A stretch of DNA of 64,000 nt, from positions 135,140,740 to 135,204,739 of the forward strand of contig JBAIZL010000002.1 in NCBI GenBank assembly GCA_036971475.1, given 5' to 3'. This document shows, in pieces, positions 28,801 through 40,800 of the stretch (positions within the stretch are counted from its first letter, which is position 1; each line of letters begins with the position of its first letter). Below the pieces are notes generated by a model that saw only the letters and a program-made list of their open reading frames with translations, searched no databases and had not been told where the DNA came from. Source of the stretch: Prosapia bicincta (lineage: Eukaryota > Arthropoda > Insecta > Hemiptera > Cercopidae). The translations under genes and the position numbers were made by a program.

Positions 28801-31800
28801 TTTATTAGGTAATGCAAAAGATAAAGTAGAAACACTTGATAAATCAGGGATTTACCAAGTTAATTGTAAGGATTGTGATAAAATGTATATTGGGCAGACA
28901 AGACGAAAAGTAATAACTAGATTTAAGGAACATATTAGGGATATTAAATACCAAAGATCTGATAAGTTTAGTATTGCTGCCCATATTTTAGAGACCAATC
29001 ACAATCTAGATGTTAATAATGTCAAGTTAATTAAGAATGTTAGAACTAATAAGTTATTAAATAGTTTTGAAAGTTTAAAAATTAGTAAACATAAACCTGA
29101 GAATTTATTAAATTCTGATAGAGGTCCTATTCCTAATTCAATTTTATATTCATTTGTTAAATAGGATTATGATTTTTATATTAAATTTTGTGTTGGTTAT
29201 AATTTCAAAAAACAATTTTAATTATGTATTTATTGTATTTTTAATTTATATTTTAGTAAGTTGACGTTAGATATCTTGCTTTCACTCGATGGGCGTGGCT
29301 ACGCCTTGTTTAACAGGTGGGGCCGCGGCGGTCCTATGGGAGTGACTAGTTCTGTAGATTATAAATAAGGTATTTTTCTAGCATTAATCAGTCTTTGTAT
29401 GTTATCCCTCTGGGGGGTGAAGTTGATCGCCTGCACGTGGTGCCCCCTGCTCTCGACTGAACGATCAACAGTCTGCGCTATACTCGAGCAGACCACAAGA
29501 GCAATAAAGATAAAGATAAACAAAATTTGTACAAACGGCCGTCTTCAGGGCCCTGACGACGGCCTGAAGCTAACCTTTTGGAATGCCAGAGGCCTAAACC
29601 AATCCAAATTATTAGAACTTAAACATATTATATTAACTTTTGACGCGGACATCTTTATAATTGTCGAAGCTGGTGCATGTACTGACAACACTGTGTTTTG
29701 CCAAGTCCCAGGATACTCCCTCGTAACTCTGAAAAGAGCACGTCCTGTTGCATCGGGAATTCTTGCCGGTGTGAAAAATACAGTCATTGCTGAACATCAA
29801 ATTATACATGAAATGACCAACGACGATAAGTCAGAGATAATACTTTTTAAAGTTTGGAAGCAGACAAAAATGTACAAAGTCTATGGACTTTACAATCCAC
29901 CACTAAACAGACCAAGTCTTGAAAACAGCATTCTGGGTATTTGTGCAAACACAATCATCACGGGAGATTTCAACGCACCATCATTAAGATGGGGTTATGA
30001 TAGAACAACCGCAGTAGGAAGATCTATAGAGGACTTCGTTGACGAAAACCACCTCCACGTCCAACACAGTGACCCAACGTTTCTGTCCTACATCGGCTTA
30101 CTGACCAGACCAGATCTTACGCTGCTCCACCCTGATCTGATGACACGTACCAGCATAGAACTGAAAGATCCAGCTAGTGGCTGCAGACACCGTGTAATTA
30201 ACATCACTGTCGCACAGACCCAACGACCTGCAGCACCTAAGAGAAAACCAAGGTGGAACTTCAAGAAAGCCAACTGGACAAAGTTTAAATTGCTCTCCGA
30301 TGACCTAATAACGGGGGCCGTAGCATCCACTATACTTAAATGCGCCCAATCAACTGTGCCTCGAGGACAAGTGAAAAAGCACAGACCTTTCTGGTCAGCA
30401 AAACTCTCCATCCTGAAAAAGAAACGAAATGACGCCAGGAAAGCTGCTGAAGTTGAAAAGACAGGAGATAGTTGTGTAGAAGTGCGACGAGCGCAAGCGG
30501 CCCTCCAACGGGAAATTAAACAAAGCAAGCGACAAGCATACAGAACCTTTGTCAGCCGGTTGGACTATAAAAAAGATGGAATAAAAGCACATCGTTTCCT
30601 GTCAAGTCTAAACAATCAATAAGTAACTGCGTCTGCAGAACCTATAGTATACCACGGCAAACACATCCATGACCCCAAAAAGGTATCAAACGCTTTCTGC
30701 CAACACTACACCAACGTTGGAAAATTAAAGATTCCTAAGCTCCAGAAAAATGAATTCCTAAAGTATTGACACACTACATGTCTATCAGAAGAGGAAAATC
30801 AGGTCATGAACGGAAACTTCTCCCTTGCAGAACTAAAAGTAGCTTTATATACTCTAAAGCCAGGAAAATCAGCTGGACCAGACTCCATATTCCCAGAGTT
30901 CCTGTTACATCTTGGGACATCCGCCCAGAAAACTCTATTGAAGCTTATGAACCTAACTCTGAATAAATTCATCCCTTACCTGTGGCGCATAGCGGAAATC
31001 ATTCCTATCCTTAAAAAAGGATAGCCTCCATGCGAAGTAAAAAGCTACAGACCCATTTCTCTCACGAGCTGCTGCTGCAAGCTAGCCGAGCGAATGATTG
31101 TCAATCGTCTGAGTCCCTTTCTAGAGAGGACCGGTGCCCTGTCAGATGAGCAAGCTGCCTTTAGGAAACACCGTGGCACTATGGACCAAGTTGTGAAGCT
31201 CGTTCAAGCAGTGAAGGATGGCTTTCATAGAAAAATGTCGACTGTGGCAGTCTTTGTAGACTTCAAGGAAGCCTATGACAGAATATGGAGGAAGCTTCGG
31301 TTGCACAAACTCCAAAAATTAGGAATAACTGGAAAACTCTTAGGATGGGTGAAGTCCTTTCTGGCACAGAGGCATGTTCGAGTCCGTTTCCGAGACACAA
31401 TTTCGTCATTTAAACAGCAACGCAATGGCCTACCACAGGGAGCAGTACTCAGCTGTATCCTTTTCAATATTATGATAAACGACCTCTTAAAAATAGTAAA
31501 AGAAGTACCGGGCATATCAACCTTACTTTTTGCAGACGACCTTGTCTTTTGGGCTTCAAGCGGGACTCCTTCAAACCTGGAAGAAACTATAAATCGAACC
31601 CTTAGCAGAGTTGCTGACTGGGCCAACTACAACCAAATGGTAGTTAGTGAGAAAAAGACTGTTTTCACTCTATTCACCCTTTCAACTAAGCCGCCAAAAC
31701 TGAGGATCAAGTTAAACAACAAAACTTTAAACCATGACGATACTCCACGATATCTTGGCATCACGTTAGACAGGAAGCTAAACTTTGCAAATCATATTGA

Positions 31801-34800
31801 GGCAACAGCCGAAAAAGCTACCAACAGAAGCAAACTGCTGAAGAGATTAACAGCAACTACATGGGGTGCTACCCAGGATGTCCTAAATTCAACGTACCGG
31901 ACCTATGTACGACCAACAATGGAGTATGGAGGAGAGGTGCTCAACCTGGCCAGCTCAAAGGTTTGGGAAACATATAAAGCTGCCACTTCCCGCCTCAGAA
32001 CTCAGATTACTCCAGTAATCCAAGCTCTACAGCTGGAACAAAAATATAACCTTTTCCTTCATGCAGAAGCTGCCCCATTAAATCAACACAATCGAGTCTT
32101 TGACAACCTACCTCCAGTTTTTCTAAACCTTGTTGACCAGGTGAAACCAAAGTCACAGGCTATGGATATTGAACTCAGGAAAGCAACATTAATGACCATC
32201 AACGAACGATTCCCTGAAAGTGACTGGCTTCATATTTACACAGATGGATCTTCAAACCCTTCAAGTGGAGAAACTGGAGCAGGATATTTTTCAAAATTAT
32301 TTCAGGGCTCGGTAGCTGTGGGCCTCTGCTGCAGCAATTTTGATGATGAGGTTGTGGCCATAGGAGAAGCAGCATCATGCATCATGCGACTTTCGCCGCG
32401 GCAGGTTGTATTCCTGATTGATTCACAATCAGCGATTTTGGCAGTTTCCTCTAACACACCAACTGACTGCACCTTGACAGTGTCGTGCAGAGAAAAAATG
32501 CAACTATGCCAAGAGGCAGGCTTCAGAATTGCGCTCCAGTGGATTCCCAGCCACGTTGGCACAACAGGGAACGAAAAAGCTGACAACCTCGCCAAGAGTG
32601 GGTGCCGTCTACCACAGCCACAAATCAAAATATCACTGGGCTCTGCTTACACCAGGATCCACGCAGCAGCTAAGACGTACTTGAAAACATCACAAGAAAA
32701 CCTGGCTGTTGGAAAGAGATGGCAAGAACTTTGCACCAACCCCATTCCAAAAAACCTGCCTCGACCTATCAGTGTTGCGCTGTTCCGTCTAACCACGGGA
32801 CACGACTACCTTCAGGCGCACCTTCATCGCATTGGGCTGGCGGACACGGATTGGTGCCCCTTGTGCCAAATAGGAAAGATAGATGGAGACCACCTTCCTG
32901 CCTGCCCACAGCTCGAAGCATACAATAGCGACCCAAAAACCAGACTCTCCAAGCTCTACTGGTCTGCACGATGCCAAATGGTCGAGTTACCAAGGGCAGG
33001 CGTTGGATAAAGTAAAGTAAAGTAAGTATGTTATCCCTCTGAGGATGGTTACTTTGTAACTGAAATGTACATTAGGGTAAATTAAAGAAAGTTTGTGGTT
33101 AAGAGGTTTTTGTGTATTTATTATTAAATTCAACCACAGTATATTCCTAATAGTAAAAATATCTGAATTTCACTCATTGTTATTCTACAAAGAAACAATT
33201 TAAAAATACGTAAACATATTACACAATAAACTATTTTTTTGTCAACAGAGCATAAATATAATGGTGGAGAAAATTTATTTTGTAACTAAACTAAACAAAT
33301 AACTGTATAAATCCACTGTGGTGTTGTGTTTAATTTAAATGAATAAAACCTCTGTACCATAAATACCTTACGTTTCAATTACATAGCAATCATCCTCAGA
33401 GGTAATTTACAAAATCACTACTTAGAGCAGTTGTTTTGTACATTACCTCTGAGGATGACTGCTATGCAATTGAAATGTAGATAATTTATTAAATAAATGA
33501 AAATATTATTGGTGGTATAGAGGCTTTATTCATTTAAATTAAACTAAATAGAGTACAGTAGAGTCTCGATGATTTCAGGTAGATAATCCGAGACTCCCTC
33601 AGATTAAGGGAAACTCGGATTACACGGAAATACGTTACAGTACATTAGAAAAAATAGGAATTCTAATGAAATATAATACTATAAACAAGAATGCACAAAC
33701 TAAGTTTACAAAATGTTAATGCTTACAGTACTTACTATTTAATATTGGTTAGGAATTCGTTGTTAACACGTTGAATGCCATGGCGGTCACCGGTGTCTAA
33801 CACCGTATTTTTGCATAGGGCCATGGAGGTCATCTAAGTTACGTAGATCTAAGTTTAGATCATCACACAAGCCTGTCGGGCACATTCACGATGTATTTAT
33901 CAGTATGAGGTGTCTGACACGGCCTCGGTGTGTGTGTTCTTGCAAATTGGCATTCAGAAAATGTTTTTATTATTTTATTTTTAGAGACTGTAATTATGTG
34001 GAAATTAAAATTAACAAGGAAATTAACAGAATTACAAGGAAATATTACACGGCGTCTCAGGTTAAGTTGAGGCAAGCCAGGTAGTTGGGTGATTAGGACT
34101 GGCCTGGGCCTATGAATAGGCTGGGACAGCTTGGAAGGACATCCCATTAGTGACAAATCGCCCATTACTCCACTTGAAAACGTTATTCTAATAAATATGC
34201 ATTATATGGGGAAAATGTTGATACGGTTTTCTTAATTACAATTAAACAAACGATTGTATGTTTGCCACATGTTATTCGATCAACTTTAAGTGTGATTACC
34301 TATACTGAAGTAGAGTTACGCTATACGAAGTGCGATCAACTTTAAATGTGATTACCTATACTGAAGTAAAGTTACGCTATACGAAGTGCGATCAACTTTA
34401 AGTGTGATTACCTATACTGAAGTAAAGTTACTCTATACGAAGTGCGATCAACTTTAAGTGTGATTACCTATACTGAAGTAAAGTTACGCTATACGAAGTG
34501 CCATCAACTTTAAGTGTGATTACCTATACTGAAGTAAAGTTACGCTATACGAAGTGCGATCAACTTTAAGTGTGATTACCTATACTGAAGTAATGTTACG
34601 CTATACGAAGTGCAGCCAATAATCACACGTAAAGTCGGCTGATTAACATGAGAAAAACACGCAATTGTTTGTTTAATTAAGAAAACCATATCAACGTTTT
34701 TCCCGTATAATGCGCATTTATTAGATTAAGGTTTTTAAGTGGAGTAATCAGGGATGCAACACTAATAGGATATTCTCGCCAGGCTGTCCCAGCCTATTCA

Positions 34801-37800
34801 TAGGCCCAGGCCGGTCCTAATCCCCCAGCTACCTGGCTTGACTTAACTTGACCTGAGATGCCATATAGAAAGAAATAGTTTTTATTTACACTTCTTTGTA
34901 GAACTACATTGCATTTTAGAATAGTGTTATCTTTGATATGATCCTAATAAAAATTCAGCTAATTAAACTAAACAATTTGAAAATTAGAATCTAAAAACTT
35001 AACGAACAAATTTTGTTGTTATTCATGACGAGCTGGTTGTTAATCACTTATTACACTTTGAAATTACTTGCGACCAGAACTTCTATTAATATAAATTGTT
35101 AACTTACACTTGTGTAAGGAAATGTTTCCATCTCACGACTGCAATTTCAAAGTGTAATAAGTAAAACCTTTAATTTAAATCTTGAATTTTGTAGTCCATA
35201 CTTTAATTCAAAATGTCTTCCTCTAACTTATAAGATCATATAAAATTTGTAAAATCAGCTCAATTTAAAACATACTTCTATTGAAACAATACAAACATAA
35301 ATGTAAAAGTAATGATCAGATTATATTTACATTCTAATTATTCGAGAAAATATATTTTAAAACAAAAATATAGTTATGCTGAAAATTTACGTGAGAAAAA
35401 TCTAGTACCTATATTTATTGTTTAAAAATATCTATAATATTGTGAAAATACATTATAGTATACATTTATACTTGAGTTTACATTGAGAAATACAATAAAA
35501 GAAGTTAACGTTGTACATTAATTCGGAAGAGCGGCCTTGAACGGGAAATGAGTAGTAGTCCCAACAACATGACCGACGCGGCGTCTCATAGTATTAATAT
35601 TTACGTCAGCCCATGACGGTCACCGGTGTCCAACGATTTTATAAAATAAAACAGTTTAAATGAATAAACACACTAGAAGAGAAAATATTATTATGTTTTG
35701 TCATTATTTAAGCAAAAAGTACAAACAAAAAATTGCGTTTAAAGGATATCGGTAAACTGGTTGGCAGTCAATGTGTTAATCAAGGTTGCTACATTTTTTG
35801 GAAAGAGTTTAAAGTGTGTGCATCTGCTTATAAGATAGTTTTTGTGCTGCAGTGTTGCTTAACACCTTAGCAGAAGTACATCTGCTTATGTGGAGTCTGT
35901 CTGTTGTTTAACATAACATAACAGTGCAGTTTCCAAGACAGCCAGCCATTGCTTCACTGTGATTAATTTTCTGTTCTTGTACTGTCTCAGTTGAATCTTC
36001 ATTTTTATTCTTGTCATCATGGCCTTCAGTAGTTTTTTGTACCATTTCAATAGTAGTAACATGTGTTAACTCAAATTATTTGTCCTTACTCATCCATTGA
36101 CTTACCTCTGTATCATCGACGTTGCACAAAGGGAAAATTTTCTTGATAAAAAAATGTCAAATCTATTTCTTTTTTCGGATCAATTTCCCTTTCAACAGTT
36201 TCATTATGACTCAGGGTTTTGTTCCAATACTTACTTAATGTTTCTTTTTTTATTTTGTTCTATGTTTCTATGAATCGGGAATCGGAATCTCGAGACTCTA
36301 CTATATACCCAATGTAGGCTGCCATTTTGAGACTAGCCTCCTTTATAACCAAAAGTCGCCTAAACTAATGGAAAATATGCTGTAAAGAATGATATATAGC
36401 CTAAATGAAGTAAAATGGTATTAACTTAGAGTTCAGAACAAGGATTAGGAAACCCATCTGGTTATATCTTTGCTAACTAAATTAATACCGCTCTCTTCCC
36501 CAATGAGCATTCAACACAAAATATATGCTAAAATTGTAAATGAAAATGTGTTATTAGGAGGAGAAAAAAAGTCTAACAAAACTGTCAGTCTAGATTTTGC
36601 CTGTTTCTCTCACTTCTACGTTATACGTTACCACTTATAACATCAGCTTACAATAGAAATTCACTATATTGAATTGCAAGATGAAGTAAATTTCACCAAC
36701 ACACTAATTACAGACAAAAAAACAAAATTAAATTAAAACATAACAAAAAAATACATAACTTTAGAAACACAACACCCAACACAAGCTACTAACACCACAC
36801 ACACTTTTCCCCCTAGAACAGTAAACCTCACCAACAAAGCATTTTCAGATAATGAATTAACACTTCAAGACAAAGGTTTAAAACACATCACACCCAAAAC
36901 AGCCAACAAATTTCATCTAAACTCTAATATTAGTTCTTGAATTTTGTAGTCCATTACGTTTGGTAAATCTTATTAATCACTTAAACAATAGTTTATGACT
37001 ATCCGAACTTTATATTTAGTAAATTTGTTAGAACTTACTGAGACAGAACGTTTTCAATCGCTATGTGGCGATCTTCATCAGTGTCTTCTGCTTGGAGATG
37101 TTGGGTCAAGCGGTGACGGTTTTAAAGGTAGGTTTTCGATAGTATCAAATAGTATGTGTGATTTGTATTGTGTTTGTTCGTTTAATATGTTTGTATTTTG
37201 TGTTTTTGTGTGTCTGTAAATTTCATATTGTTCTAGTGTATTGAGATATGGTCCTTTTTTTGTTGATGTGTAGGATTTCTAGGTTATGGTAAATGTCTGT
37301 GTATTTGTGTCATGTTTCTGTAATGTGATTGTAAAATGTTGAGTTGGTGTTCTGTTTGTGTTCCTCGGCTCTTTGTTTAAAGCTGCAACCTGTTTGTCCA
37401 ATGTAGAATTTGTTACATTTGTCGCAGTTTAGTTTGTATATACCTGGTCCTTGTAGTATATCTTTGTTGTTGGGGTTGTGTTGTATTTTGTATTGTAACT
37501 TGTTATTAGTTTTGTATGCTATTTTGTATCCTATTTTTTGAAGTTTGCAGGCTATTTTGTTTGTTGTTTTGTTTATATGTGGTAATCTGATCTATTTGTT
37601 TTCCTTATCTGTAATGTTAGTTTTAGTGTTTTTTTGTAATTTGTACCATAGTTTGTCTGTGATTGTGGTGTTGTGTCCATTTGTGTATGCTAAATATTAA
37701 ACGATAAACAATAAACAAGACACAAAATATTTCAAATTAAGCCCCCTAAAATAAACACATAAGAATTAAAAACAGCCTAATCCATCAGTAACAAATTTTA

Positions 37801-40800
37801 AAAAAAGCAACTTAATCTTGTGTAAAGTTTGATAAAGTAATAGTTAATAGTGTTGACATCAACAAAAAGTACACAATTTTATTCAAAACAACATCATGAC
37901 ACTAAAAACGACCCAATAATAAAATACAACATCAAAATTAAAGAAGCAATCAACAACATAAAATACCTAATTCCACACAACACCAAAAGCTCTTGAAACA
38001 AATTAAACCAATACCTCGTAAACTAAATGCCCTGCCCAAACTCCACACAACAAACACCTTTATATATTCAATAATTAACCACAAAAGCAGGCCTTCTAAT
38101 ATCCTAGCTAAATTTCTTGACAGAACCATTCAAAACCATATAAAATTCAACAATCATTGTTCCATAAAAAATAGACTGAATTTATGTAATTATTTCTTTC
38201 TTGGTAAATGCATTCAGTAAAAAAAAAGTTGGTTGTTTATTTCAACTTTATATTGCACAACTATTCTATTTTCTAATCACAATTTACGTTACTGAAAAAA
38301 TATGTTTAACCGTTTTAAAATGCACAATTGTTTTAAAATGTCAATGTCATTTGCCTAACAAGAATTAAGTTACTTACAACTTTTTAAAAAAATGTTTTAA
38401 CTTGCCTATAGTAGCACTTACTTTTTTTTTGTTGAGGACGGCCGTTTCGGGAGATGTGTCTCTTTGTCAACTCAGACCGTAACTCAAAGGGACACATCTC
38501 CCGAAACGGCCGTCCTCAACAAAAAAAAAGTAAGTGCTACTATAGGCAAGTTAAAACATTTTCTTAAAAAGTTGTAAGTGATTACTAGTAGCTCACGCGA
38601 AGATGGAATCAAGAAATGTTAAAAATTAAGTATTACAGTTATATTAAAGATGTTGAAAATACATGTTGGTAATAGGATCCAAGTTAATATTTACTTATTT
38701 TTTATAACAAGCTCATAATAACATATTAATGAAATCACATTTAAATACTGAATAAAAATGTCAAATTGAAAACATATATAAGTGGCTGATTGGTCAAAGT
38801 TGTGAGTGTTGGAGATACACTGAACAACTTGGCAAAGATGTAGCTGACCAATCCTAAGTAACCACAAACCCCTAACTACCACTGTCAATGTCTGTACTAT
38901 TTTACTATTAGTTCAAGTATAGTACCTCTTGAGCAATGAAACATTATAACGTAAATATAGATTACCTAAATCCTCTGCGATTATATACCAAGTACATTTT
39001 GAGAATGCATTGGACCAATCATCTTGCATATGAAAAGTGTCAGCAGTTGAGATGAATCCAGAATCAGCAGTAACAATACGAGCTCCACATGCCTGTCAAC
39101 ATATCACTGACAAAATTTCATTGCATTTCTTTGAAATATAATATTTATTGGAACATAATATTAATAGTTGTAAATTACCAGTTAAACTTATTAGGTACAG
39201 CAATACATAAAATATAGAGTAAAAAAAACTCAGAAAATTACCTTACTATTCGTTATATTAGGTTATAGTTTATATGATATTACTGGTTTCATTTGAAAGG
39301 ATTAAAGCCAGTACATTCAATTTGTAGTGGTAAATTAGTACATTCATTTGCCACTGAAAATGTATGTGGGTTGTAAACAACCCCCCATACATTACTTTTA
39401 TGGCACTGTAAAATATTACCTTTGTATTAAACAAACTTATAATAAAATATTGTTTATGGAAAGAATTAAGGCAAACACAATAATTCTTTATATAGGTATC
39501 CAAGATAGGATATAAAAAACAAAACTCTAGGAATTGTAATGAACTGTCTATTTTGATGTTTTTATTTGTCAACAACTTAAAGCAACTGTGGCGTAAATGT
39601 TTATATTAATTAAAACAACCTCTCACCACAAATTCAACAAATTTTATTTTAACCTTATGTACATTTCGACTACAAAGTAATCATCTAAAAATACCTCTGA
39701 AGATGATTACTTTGTAATCGAAATGTACATAAGGTTAAAATAAAATTTGTTGAATTTGTGGTGAGAGGTTGTTTTAATTAATATAAGTTTTTATTTGTGT
39801 TCAGCTTACAGATTACAGTCCGAAATAATAATAGAAAATATCTCCTGAGATAGCTGTTTTCATGTAAAACTGTCACTATATGCAAGTGTATAAAAATTAA
39901 TATACGTGTATAAATTTATTAAATTTCTCTTCTCTTATTAAATTTACAACTATTTGTTCTTTATTTATGTTTTATCAGCTATTCATTGACTCAACTTTTA
40001 ACAATGATGACATTTAAAAATTACTTTGTGTATTTTACTGACCATGACAATCAATGAAACCGTTTTTATTAAATTAATTACTGACTTTTAAAATTTATAT
40101 TTAATAAATTATGAAAAACTTACTGATACAAAATGTTTTTGATTGAAATAAGCAATCTTCTTCAATGTTTCTAACAACATATTACAAAGCACTGATGGTG
40201 AAAACATATGTTCAAAGGAAGTTTCACATAAATATACCTAAATCATAAGTCATTAATTTGTTTATTAAAAAGTCCAAAAATTATAAACACGTGTGTGTGT
40301 GTGTGCATATGAAGATATATGTAGGATATATTCATAATTAATACCTACTTAAAGATTCCATTTTATGTTTTTCATTATTTTTTTACCAACACTTATAACT
40401 GTTATTAAAAACACTTTTTGGACTTATAATTTTTAATTGGACCAATTAATTGCAAGCCCAACTTATAATTTAAGTAAACTTATCAAAATATTACTGAGAC
40501 AAGCACTTTCAATCACACAAGGTGATCTTCATCAGTGTATAATCTGGCCACTTGAAAACGTTGCTTGGCTATGCAGCAGCGATTTTAAAGGCATGTTCTT
40601 TACAATGTGGAAAAAAGTGTAAATAATCTGTATTGAGTTTGTTTATTTATTCTTTTGTTTTGAGTTTTGACATATCTATAAATTTCAAATAGTTTTAGCG
40701 TGTTGAAGTGTTTTCTTTTTTTATGATGTCTTGTATTTCTAGAGGCCATGGCTGATGCCTCTTTAAGCAACATTTTTCTATTGTGAGGTTTTTCAATGTT

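Larger units (their letters stand above)
27687..33113 (+). mobile_element. PLE family 3 with inverted 3' end at its 5' side, split by a non-LTR element
   Basis: The left end 27687-27840 is an inverted copy of the right end (29340-29412 continued at 33042-33113), so the element has long terminal inverted repeats. The body encodes RT from about 27853 (MKCKLASFSVKNTLDFVEKV, EILVSFDVCSLFPSIPVTET), shifts frame near 28015 and continues in the 361-codon frame listed separately. The inverted ends carry hairpins at 27740-27766 (minus) and 33039-33065 (plus). The RT N-terminus is missing. Confidence 0.88.
33763..35779. mobile_element. piggyBac-like non-autonomous element, TTAA-flanked
   Basis: TTAA at 33763-33766 and 35776-35779. 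Terminal inverted repeats CACGTTGAATGCCA and, inverted at the right, CACATTGACTGCCA. Close to the ends of the 190-bp MITE at 56295-56484. Subterminal GGTCACCGGTGTC occurs near both ends. It contains the fold-back element below and no transposase. Confidence 0.7.
33556..36303. mobile_element. Tigger/pogo-type shell, disrupted by nested elements
   Basis: The left end CAGTAGAGTCTCGATGATTT, preceded by TA, and the right end GGAATCTCGAGACTCTACTA are inverted repeats of the pogo/Tigger type. A second left-end-like stretch (GATAATCCGAGACTCCCTCA) follows inside. No transposase seen; the interior holds the TTAA-bounded element 33767-35775. Confidence 0.7.

Noticed and set aside
29545..30592. Minus-strand open frames under the retrotransposon
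   Set aside because: Antisense shadows of the endonuclease region; no recognisable motifs.
32302..32993. Additional open frames on both strands
   Set aside because: Shadows of the RNase H and zinc-motif region of the non-LTR ORF2.
34278..34613. CRISPR-like regular repeats
   Set aside because: The 56-bp units are contiguous with no unique spacers, and the window is eukaryotic; it is a tandem array.
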